Of a DNA stretch of 64,000 nucleotides, positions 47,610 through 56,121 are shown one piece after another; position 1 is the first letter of the stretch; the number at the start of each line of letters is the position of its first letter. A program made the position numbers and the translations under genes. This stretch comes from Pelecanus crispus (lineage: Eukaryota; Chordata; Aves; Pelecaniformes; Pelecanidae). Where the stretch lies: positions 1,042,001-1,106,000 of the forward strand of contig NC_134660.1 in assembly GCF_030463565.1 (NCBI RefSeq), given 5' to 3'. The notes below the pieces were generated by a model that saw only the letters and a program-made list of their open reading frames with translations, searched no databases and had not been told where the DNA came from.

Positions 47610-49800
47610 GGAAATAAAGTGGCAGAAAAGTACCAGGAAAACCTGCAGCAAGGCGCTGTGTCCGCGGATCCCGCTCCAGCCTCCACCCGGACACCGGGAG
47701 CTGCTCCCTGCGAAGCCGCCGCGGGCACCGAGCTCTCCCCGCCGCCCCGGGGGCTCCGTGGGGCGGCGGGGCCGGGGCAGCCGCAGCGAAGCCCCGAAGC
47801 CAACAGGCTTTTAACTTTCAACTTGGCCTTGACCTCCGGCTTAAGCCCGACCTTTCCGCGACGGGGCCGGCGGGGAGCTGCCCCGCCGGCGAGCGCCCGG
47901 CCGCCCGTGGCCGTGGGCTGGTGCGGAGCAAATGGGGCGAGGGCAGGAGCGCAGGAGGAGAAAAAGGGCATCAAAGACGGAGCGCAGTCGTTAAACTACG
48001 GAAAGGGAGGAAAGAAGCTTTGAAATCGGGAAGGTGAAGGCTAAAAACACGGGGATTTTTTTGTTGTTGTTGGTTGTTTGTTTTTTTTTTTTTCTCCAGA
48101 AAAAGAAAATCGTCGGCTTCGGCGAAACCCGGGATTTATTAGCGGACGAGAAGGAGCCAGGAGCGAAGACGCAGCTTCGCGATGCGGTTTCTTTCTTTCC
48201 CTGGGACTGAGGAGGGGATGCGGGAGCGGGGCTGGCCGGGCCGGGGGGGGGCTGCCCCGCAGCGAAAAGGGGCTTTGCCCCGTCCGGGCCGGCTTTGCGA
48301 TCGCCGCTTTTCACCCTGATTTTCTGTCGCCATTTCTGTCCCTGCGTGACAAACACCGTCGCGGCTCCTCTGGGCGGCTGGCTCCTTGCTTTGGTGGCCC
48401 CAAGACGTGGCAGAAGGAGAATTTTTATTGCGATTTGATAGTCAGAAAGCAGAAATCTCTCGATTTCTTCGCACGAAGGAAACAAGGCTGCCTTGGGGGG
48501 AATTCCGGCAAAGCTTTTCCTCAGACAGGGCCTTTGGGGGAAAAAAAAACCGAGAGAAAAAGGAGAGAAAAAGGCGGCTGTGTGTGCTGGTGCCGCGGGC
48601 ACGGCCGGCTGAAGCCCCGCGTACCTGGATCCTTTCTTAGCGCCCATCCGCGGCCCGCAGCTCTTTACCCCAAATTTCTCCAGACCAGTGCAATCCCTCA
48701 CCGCCACGGCCGTCTGTCTTTCCCCCCGTCTGCCTGTCCCCCCACCTGCCTGCTGCCCCTGCACCCCAAAGGGCTCGCTGTATTATTCCCCCCCCCCTCC
48801 CTTTTTCCAGGCTCTTTCCCGTTGGGATGCTTCTGGGCCGGGGTCCACGGTGACCCGCAGACCCGGCCCAGGGCCACGCCAGCGCCGTGCGTGGCCATCG
48901 CTGCGTGCAAGCAGCTCGCCCCCCCCCCCCCCGCGGTTATTTTTTCGGGCTACCGGGGACCCCCTTTCCCCTCTCTCCTTGCTCTTGGGGCCATGCCCTG
49001 TCCCCCTCTCCAAGGATACCGGTTTCGGCCTTTTGCAGCTGAAAGTGGGGGGGCGCGACGATGTGCGTGGGATAAAACCCGCGGGCAGGGGCAGAGAGCG
49101 CGGCCGGGGCGGGGGGGGGGCCCCGTCCCCGGGGGTCATCGGTGCCCCCCGGCTGCCCGCCCTCCCGGCTCTCCTCGGGCTGGGCCGGGTTTTTTCGCAG
49201 GGCAGAAGCCCCCGGATCTGCGTGGGAAGAGGGGGCCACACCGCAAAGAAAAAAAATAAAAAAAAAAAAGGAAAAAAAAGGTGGTTTTAATCTGAGCCCG
49301 GATTTTTCCACCGGGGACTGCTCCTCCGCGCCGTTCGTGATCCTCCCTCCCCTTCCCCTCCCTCCCTTCGTCCCCCTCATCCCCCTCCCCCCCTCTGCCC
49401 CTTTTTTTTCTTTTTTTTTTCTTTTTTTTTTTCCAGGATGCAGCGCCCGAGGCGCCTCCCGTGTCCCCGCCTGTCACGTGCGGGGGGGTCCCCCTCCTCC
49501 TCCCATTGCACTAAAAGTATTTTCGCAATTTCTGCAGCCGGGGTTTATTGGGGCTGGAGGGGTTGGGTGGGGTTTTTTTGGGTTTTTTTTTTGGGGGGGG
49601 GGGCTTTTTTTCCCTCCTTCTCCGTCCTTTTCCCCCCGAGCGGCAGCCAATGAGGCAGCCCCCGGCCGTTGCGTCAGGGCAGCCCGGCGGGGCAAGGCAG
49701 CTCTCGGCAGCTCGCAGCCTTTTAAAAAGATCCGGGGACCCCCCTCGGGCAGTGCCCGGGCGCTGCCGAGCAGCCTCTCCCCATGCCCCGGCCCCCGCGC
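47280..49800. promoter_or_regulatory. HOXB13: CpG-rich HOXB13 5' flank and promoter
   Basis: CpG-dense with long A, C and G homopolymers (A run at 47571-47596, C runs near 48789 and 48920, T/A runs near 49250-49435). Just upstream of exon 1 are a CCAAT box (49647-49651) and a TATA-like TTTTAAAAAG (49720-49729), the latter about 80 bases before the chosen ATG, consistent with a focused start site. Confidence 0.6.
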
Positions 49801-49808
49801 CGCCCCCC

Positions 49809-50423
49809 ATGCAGCCCCCGGAGCCCCGCGGCCCCCCGGGCCTGGAGGGGCTCCTGGCCCCCGGCGGCTTCGCAGGCGGCCAGGGCAGGGGGCTGCTGCC
49901 GGCCCCGGCCCTCGGCGGCCCCTCGCCCCCCCCCGGGGGTGAACCCCGGCTTCCCGGCGGAGGGGCCGCCCGAGCCCCCCAAGCCGTGCCCCGCCGCCCC
50001 GCCGCCGCCCCCCGCCGCCCCGCCGGGCCCCGCCGCCCCCGCCCCGCTGCCCTACGGCTACTTCGGCGGCGGCTACTACTCCTGCCGCGTCCCCCGCAGC
50101 GCGCTGAAGGCCGGCCCGGCCCAGGGCCCCTTCCCCGCCGAGAAATACCTGGAGCCCGCGGCGGGCAGCGAGGACTTCCAGAGCCGCCCCGCCGAGTTCG
50201 CCTTCTACCCCGGCTACGGGGCCCCTTACCAGCCCGTGACCGGTTACCTGGACGTGTCGGTGGTCCCGGGGCTGGGGGGGCGCGGGGGAGGCGCGGCATG
50301 AGGCTCTGCTGCCCGTGGACGGGTACCATCAGCCGTGGGCTCTGGGCGGCGGCTGGAGCAGCCAGATGTGCTGCCCCAAGGAGCAGGGCCAGGCCGGCTA
50401 CCTCCTGAAATCCGCCTTTGCAG
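49809..50423 (+). CDS. HOXB13: HOXB13 exon 1 coding part (frame interrupted twice)
   Basis: Holds the HOX13 N-terminal region ([49 protein letters not shown]). Donor GCAG/GTACGC. As written it hits TGA at 50299-50301 in the middle frame. Removing one C from 49926-49934 and one G from 50274-50280 restores the family sequence end to end. Confidence 0.9.
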
Positions 50424-52408
50424 GTACGCGGGGCTGGCGGCGGCGAGCGCGGGCACCGTGCGGGGCGGAGCGGGGCCGGGGGTGGCACGTCGTGGGCTGG
50501 GGAGCGGCTCTGGCCGCCCGGGACGCCTGCGAGCTGGCCCGGGACAGCCGCGGTAGCTGGGCTTCAGAAAACAGTAATTCGGGTGAACGCTGCCTTTCGC
50601 AACCCGTCGCCCTCCGAGCAGGGAGGCGGGTGGTGATACTATCGGGAGCAGGGGTGATACTCCCGGGTGCAGGGGTGGTACTACTGGAGTGCAGATGGTG
50701 ATACTATCGGGAGCAGGGGTGGTACTACTGGAGTGCAGATGGTGATACTATCGGGAGCAGGGGTGATACTATCGGGAGCAGGGGTGATACTCCCGGGTGC
50801 AGATGGTGATACTCCCGGGTGCAGATGGTGATACTATCGGGTGCAGATGGTGATACTATCGGGAGCAGGGGTGATACTATCAGGTGCAGGGGTGATACTC
50901 CCGGGTGCAGGGGTGGTACTACTGGAGTGCAGATGGTGATACTATCGGGTGCAGGGGTGATACTATCGGGAGCAGGGGTGATACTATTGGGTGCAGGGGC
51001 GAATACTACTGGAGTGTAGATGGTGATACTATCGGGTGCAGGGGTGATACTATCGGGTGCAGGGGTGAATACTACTGGAGTGCAGATGGTGATACTATCG
51101 GGTGCAGGGGTGATACTATTGGGTGCAGGGGCGAATACTACTGGAGTGCAGATGGTGATACTATCGGGTGCAGGGGTGATACTATTGGGTGCAGGGGCGA
51201 ATACTACTGGAGTGCAGATGGTGATACTATCGGGTGCAGGGGTGAATACTACTGGAGTGCAGATGGTGATACTGTTGGGGTGCAGGGGTGATACTATCGG
51301 GAGCAGGGGTGAACACTACTGGAGTGCAGATGGTGATACTATCGGGAGCAGGGGTGATACTATCGGGGTGCAGATGGTGATACTCCCAGGTGCAGGGGTG
51401 ATACTCCCGGGTGCAGATAGTGATACCATCGGGGTGCAGGTGGTGATACTCCCGCGTGCAGGGTGATATTATCCGGGTTCGGGCAGGGCCAGCCCGGCAG
51501 CAGCCCCCCGGAATCGGGCTCCTTCAGAGGGGCCGGGGTGCGCATGGCCCCCGCCGTGCAGGGCCGCGAACGGGGCGGGTGGGGGGTCCCGTCCCACGCA
51601 CCCCCGCCCGCCCCACGCCGCTGTGGGGTTGAACTCGCCCCCGGCCCCGCTCGGCCGCGCTGGAACCGCGGAGCGAGTACGCGGGGGTTCGCGCGGGTCT
51701 CACCCACGTCGGTGTTTTGCCAATACCTGGATTTCTCCCCCCCCCAAAAAAAAAAAAAAAAAATTCAGGGAAGAAAAACAACCTCTGAGTATCAATAGGG
51801 AGAACATACAACTGATTTGTCTTCAAATGTCATCGCTGTCAGGGAGGCTGGAGGGAAGAAATGGGGGCGGCAGGGAAGGAGGGTGCTGCTTGTGGGGAAA
51901 GGCGGTGGGTGCGGGGGGGATGGGTGTGGGGGGGTGCAGGGGGGTGCAGGGTGGATGTAGAGGGGTGCAGGGGTGTGCAGGGTGGGTGCAAGGAGGTGCA
52001 GGGAGGGTGCAGGAGGCTGCACGGGGTGTAGGATGGGTGTAGGGGGGTGCAGGAGGGTGCAGGGAGGTGCAGGGTGGGTGTAGGGGGGTGCAGGTTGGGT
52101 GGGGACCCCCCGGCCCCGCTCAGCCCCGTCTCTCCCCGCGCCCAGACTCCGCCGGGCCGCTGCCCCCCGAGGGCTGCTCCTTCCGCCGGGGCCGCAAGAA
52201 GAGGGTCCCGTACAGCAAGGGGCAGCTGAAGGAGCTGGAGAAGGAGTACGCCAGCAGCAAGTTCATCACCCGCGACAAGAGGAGGAAGATCTCCGCCGCC
52301 ACCAACCTCACGGAGCGCCAGATCACCATCTGGTTCCAGAACCGGCGGGTGAAAGAGAAAAAAGTCGTGGCCAAAATCAAAAGCAGCAGCAGCAGCAGCA
52401 CCCCCTGA
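49809..52408 (+). CDS. HOXB13: Homeobox protein HOXB13 (two exons; exon 1 has two apparent 1-base homopolymer insertions)
   Basis: HOXB13 is the most 5' HOXB gene, a posterior patterning transcription factor. Exon 1 is 49809-50423 and exon 2 52146-52408 (stop TGA at 52406-52408). Corrected for two extra bases the product is 291 aa (human 284). Residues 1-43 ([16 protein letters not shown]...) are in one frame; from [17 protein letters not shown] through [28 protein letters not shown] and YLDVSVV in a second; and from [20 protein letters not shown] through SQMCC to the splice site in a third. The switches fall in a C9 run (49926-49934) and a G7 run (50274-50280). Exon 2 gives a full homeodomain (about 220-279: [12 protein letters not shown]... 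[11 protein letters not shown]) and a short Ser-rich tail. The conserved protein on both sides of each switch favours assembly error over a dead gene. The ATG at 49783 is out of frame and was rejected. Confidence 0.93.
50633..51476 (+). repeat. HOXB13 intron minisatellite, about 20-23 bp unit
   Basis: About 840 bp and roughly 40 copies of GGTGATACTATCGGGTGCAG-like units with variants (TATCGGGAGCAG, TCCCGGGTGCAG, GAATACTACTGGAGTGCAGA). Between about 50930 and 51260 three variants form a 64-65-bp higher-order unit repeated nearly identically. It occupies half of the 1.7-kb HOXB13 intron. Confidence 0.95.
51906..52100 (+). repeat. GGGTGCAGG-type tandem repeat in HOXB13 intron
   Basis: About 190 bp of degenerate 9-12-bp units (GGGGGTGCAGG, GGGTGTAGG) ending about 45 bases before the exon 2 acceptor. 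The unit shares GGTGCAGG with the larger minisatellite upstream. Confidence 0.85.
52146..52408 (+). CDS. HOXB13: HOXB13 exon 2 (homeodomain)
   Basis: Acceptor CCCGCGCCCAG. 263 nt, intact. Homeodomain with recognition helix [17 protein letters not shown]; posterior-type [13 protein letters not shown]. Ends [11 protein letters not shown], where six AGC codons replace the short human tail. Confidence 0.97.
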
Positions 52409-52945
52409 GGACACGGCCACCGCACGCCCCGAAGGGGTCCCCGTCTGTGTCCCCCCCACCCCCCCGGGGGGGCTCCGGCTGAGCCGTCCCCGCCGCCGGG
52501 GCCGCGCAGGGCGCTGGGCTCCGCTCCCCGCTGCCCCCGCCAAGGGGGCGAGACCCCGGCAAAGGGGGCGAGGGGGGGAGCTGCCCCCTCCCTGCCCGCT
52601 TGGCACCCGGAGCACCCCGGGCACCTTGCTCCGGCCTTACAACGCCGCTGCCGCGTCGGGCTCCCTCCGCCTCCCGCCGCTTCGGTTTGACCCGCACCCT
52701 CAGAGCGCTTAAAAAAAAAAACCCAAAAGCTAAGAAAAAAACTGTCTAATTGCATGAATTGCCCCCCACACGCAACCCCCGGCTCGCCTGCGTGCGGCGG
52801 GAGCGGGGCTGCCCGCGGGGGTCACAGGGAATTTGGTCTTTAGAAACGAAAAGCCGTACTTCTGGCAGAAAAAAAAAAAAAAAAAAAATCTCCTTAATTA
52901 CAGGCAGAAGTATCAAAATGCGCGTCTAAGGGAGAATAAATATAG
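52409..52945 (+). other. HOXB13: HOXB13 3' UTR candidate with polyadenylation signal
   Basis: An AATAAA at 52935-52940 lies about 530 bases past the stop. An A run at 52869-52888 lies inside. A second AATAAA occurs near 53517. Confidence 0.45.
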
Positions 52946-52979
52946 TCCGGGGGTGTTACGTAGAAACCCACGCGAATTG

Positions 52980-53410
52980 TTCGCCTCAACGCGCGGGTTT
53001 GCGTGAATGTACAGTCTACGCGTATGACACATATGTACCCGCAGGCACACATTTATGAAGGCTCGTACTACGGTTTTGCGCGGTTATGTATAAAATATAC
53101 GTATGCACATGCACATGTTTAGCAACACGCATTATTTTACCTTTTCTCATATACGGTATTTGTGTTCGTGTGTTTCTATATACCCAGCTGCCCAAACGTA
53201 TGCACGTATACACGCAATATAGTACTGGATGTGTGGATCTAAATATATACTCAGATAAAGGTGTATATACACGTGTTTGTATACGTACGTACACACAGTC
53301 AGATCTGCGTTCACGCCTATGTGTTGGTACAGGCAAAAGCAGTTCGGACAATTCCACGCACGCTTTCGTTCGTGCTCACACGCGTGTGCACACGCGTTTT
53401 CCTTCTTCTG
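52980..53410. repeat. Alternating purine-pyrimidine (TG/CA, TA, CG) rich segment
   Basis: Repeated runs such as GTATACGTACGTACACACAG and CACACGCGTGTGCACACGCG over about 430 bp; a Z-DNA-prone composition just past HOXB13. Confidence 0.6.
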
Positions 53411-53700
53411 CTACAGGATTCTAGCGATACGTTTCGTAGCATGTGCTGAGATAATTCCCGCATAATACTAAATGGTCTTGGTCAATATTGAGAAACGTCG
53501 TCGTCCTTTTCAACAGAATAAATAGGCTGAAAGTAAACACGCTCAAACAGGCGCTTTTCTCCGCTCCTCTCGGGATTTACAGCTCCGGGGCAGCGCTCGG
53601 GGCACGATCGCCCCCCCGCACACGATCGCTTTGTTCAGTGTCGGCGTTTGAAGGCAGCTGCGAGCCGGCCCGCAGAGCCCCGCAGCAGCGGCGCGTCTCG

Positions 53701-53742
53701 ACCTGCCCGCACAGCCCGCACAGCCCGCACAGCCCGCACAGC
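53701..53742 (+). repeat. 9-bp tandem repeat CCGCACAGC
   Basis: Four to five near-perfect copies, about 40 bp ahead of an A homopolymer of nearly 30 bases (53790-53818). Confidence 0.85.
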
Positions 53743-53789
53743 CCCTCGACGGGCCAGCAAACTCCGCAGCGCCCTTTCCCCAAACCAAC

Positions 53790-53821
<32 letters not shown>

Positions 53822-53949
53822 CTTTTTCCCCCCCGCCTTTTAGTTTATAAAGTCGAAGCGTTAAACTGCAGCGTGCCCTAAATAATGACAATTTAAAATA
53901 GTGGTTTTGTTCTTGTTTAATGACGTAGTCATTAACTATTTCAGGCTTG

Positions 53950-55010
53950 GGCAGGCTCTGGCTTCCCGCAGCTTCCCGGCGGGGCGCGGAGCAGAGCCGG
54001 GCGCTGTTTCCCGGGATTTTTTTTCCCGTTTTCCCCCGTTTTCCGCAGATTTTTTCGCCCCGCGCTTTGCGGGAGGTGCCGGCGGCACCCCGGGGTGCAG
54101 CCTTTCCCCGCCCGGGCGGGCGTCACTCGCCCGTGACGTCACCCGTGACGCCAGAAGCTCCGTGAGGGAGACAGCCAATAGCGCTCGGGCTGAGCGTTTC
54201 CGAGCGGTGACGTAAGCGAGGGGGGTGGGGCAGACGTAACAAACCCCGCCCCGTGCGGGGGAGCCGTCGGGGCTGCGGGGCGGCCCCGCGACGGCCGCTC
54301 CGGTCGGGAAAAAAAAACCCAAAAAGGAGGAAAAAGGGCGATGGGGGCGGCGCGAGCGCAGGGGCGCGTAGGAAACCGCGCGGCTCCGCGTGTGCGGGCC
54401 CTGCGCGGGCTGTGGGTCCCTGCGCTCGCCTGGAACGCTCGCCTATAGCTTCCCCTGCCCGCCTATACGTTCCCCTGCCCGCCTATAGCTTCCCCTGCTC
54501 GCCTATAGTTTCCCCTGCCCGCCTATAGGTTCCGCTGCCCGCCTATAGTTTCCCCTGCCCGCCTATAGCTTCCCCTGCCCACCTATAGCTTCCCCTGCCC
54601 GCCTATAGCTTCCCCTGCCCGCCTATAGGTTCCCCTGCCCGCCTATAGGTTCCGCTGCCCGCCTATAACGCCCCTCCGGCCGCGGCAGCGCTGATGGCCC
54701 CCGCAGCCGGCGCGGTGCGGGGCAGGGACCGGTTACACTTTGCTCTTCCCGCCCCGCATCCTGCGCTGAATCTCTCGGCTCTGAACCGACTCGGGTTTAG
54801 TTTCTGAACTACTGGCCCGGAGGGAGGGTCCCGGCGCTGCGCCCCCGGGGTCCCCCCGCGCTAGAAAGCGGCCGGGGAAGTTCGCCTGGCTTTGCTGAAC
54901 GGGCGGGGGGATGGAAAGCTCAAAATCTGCATTTCTTTCCCCCCCGGGTTACCGCTAATGAACCTTCTCGCCCTGATTTCGGAGCGTCTGCAGGGGCCGC
55001 AAAGCCGAAG
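53950..55010. promoter_or_regulatory. CpG island with CRE and CCAAT motifs downstream of HOXB13
   Basis: CpG-dense DNA containing a full CRE palindrome TGACGTCA (about 54134-54141), further TGACG half-sites (including TGACGTAAG near 54208), a CCAAT box in AGCCAATAG (about 54173-54181), and GC boxes. It has the make-up of an active promoter, but no coding exon with a family match lies on either side. A noncoding transcript start is plausible. Confidence 0.5.
54438..54668 (+). repeat. 20-bp minisatellite, unit GCCTATAGCTTCCCCTGCCC
   Basis: About 11-12 copies in register, differing mainly at the three bases after CTATA (GCT, GTT, GGT, CGT). Each copy carries a CTATA core. Confidence 0.95.
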
Positions 55011-55055
55011 CGGCTTTAGCCGACAGGAGGAAGCCCCTCGGACGTCCCCCCAAAG

Positions 55056-55127
55056 TAAATAAAATAAAATAAAATAAAATAATATAAAATAAAATAAAAT
55101 AAAATAAAATAAAATAAAATAAAATAA
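55056..55127 (+). repeat. (AAAAT)n microsatellite
   Basis: About 14 copies of AAAAT with one interruption (AATAT). Confidence 0.97.
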
Positions 55128-55660
55128 CTCCGGCTGCGGTCTCCCATGGCCCGCATCTCAGCGCGACTTCAAAATAAACCCGGTCTGCTTACGGGTTTGG
55201 CAGGGACGCTCCTCTTAAAGCTCCCCTCTGCGGCGCGTTAGGGGTTAATCCTTTTAGGGAGAAGCTTCTCTTTTCCCCATCCTCCCCACCCCCCCTCCCA
55301 AATCGAGAATCTTTCCCCGATGTCCCCAAACCGCATTGGAACGGCTGGAAGCCCCCAGACTCCTCCAGCCCAGCTAGGATCCCCGCCCCAGTGGGAAACT
55401 GGGCTGAAACTGGGAGACGTGACCCCCCCCCCCGCCCCCAGTCCCCGTCCTCAGCTCCAGCTCCGCATCCCGGGCGGAAAATGCAGATGGGAAGGGGAGG
55501 AGAGTGGCGGGGGGAGCTGTAAAACCTTCACGCGGCGGCCTCAGCAAAGGGCGAGAAGGGCCCGACATCCTCGTAAACGCCGGCAAGGAGCCGCTGCCGG
55601 GGGGCCGGGCCAGGTGAAGGCTCCCGCCCCCTCCCTTTGCCGTTGAACTTGAAACTCAGA

Positions 55661-55750
55661 AAACCTGGGGCAGAGCAGCCCCAAACCTGGGGCAGAGCAA
55701 CCCCAAACCTGGGGCAGAGCAACCCCAAAATGTGGGGCAGAGCAGCCCCG
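55661..55750 (+). repeat. 22-bp tandem repeat (CCTGGGGCAGAGCAACCCCAAA)
   Basis: About four copies; the last has ATGTGGGG in place of ACCTGGGG. Confidence 0.9.
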
Positions 55751-55893
55751 GGAGGTGCCGGGCGGGCGGGGGGCGCGGGTGCAATTTGGGTTCAATTGGG
55801 TTCAACTTCTTGGGTGAGAAAATTGGGTTTAAAAGAGTCACTGGAGGGGCTTCATCTGCCCCGAGGTGGGCACCCGCCACGCTGGCATCCCCC

Positions 55894-56121
55894 CTCTTCT
55901 CTTCTCTTCTCTTCTCTTCTCTTCTCTTCTCTTCTCTTCTCTTCTCTTCTCTTCTCTTCTCTTCTCTTCTCTTCTCTTCTCTTCTCTTCTCTTCTCTTCT
56001 CTTCTCTTCTCTTCTCTTCTCTTCTCTTCTCTTCTCTTCTCTCCTCTCCTCTCCTCTCCTCTCCTCTCCTCTCCTCTCCTCTCCTCTCCTCTCCTCTCCT
56101 CTCCTCTCCTCTCCTCTCCTT
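55894..56121 (+). repeat. (CTTCT)n then (CTCCT)n polypyrimidine tract
   Basis: 228 bp with only C and T on the plus strand: about 29 copies of CTTCT followed by about 16 copies of CTCCT. The sharp switch between two related pentamers is clear. Mirror symmetry allows triplex (H-DNA) formation. Confidence 0.98.

Noticed and set aside
48078-49259. 393-codon open frame on the plus strand
   Set aside because: Begins in a T homopolymer and is driven by GC bias in the HOXB13 promoter; no domain.
49783-49785. Upstream ATG as HOXB13 start
   Set aside because: It is out of frame with the conserved GLEGLL segment; the ATG at 49809 reads into it.
50905-51466. Periodic 128- and 148-codon frames
   Set aside because: They are translations of the intronic minisatellite, open in more than one frame because of its unit, not genes.
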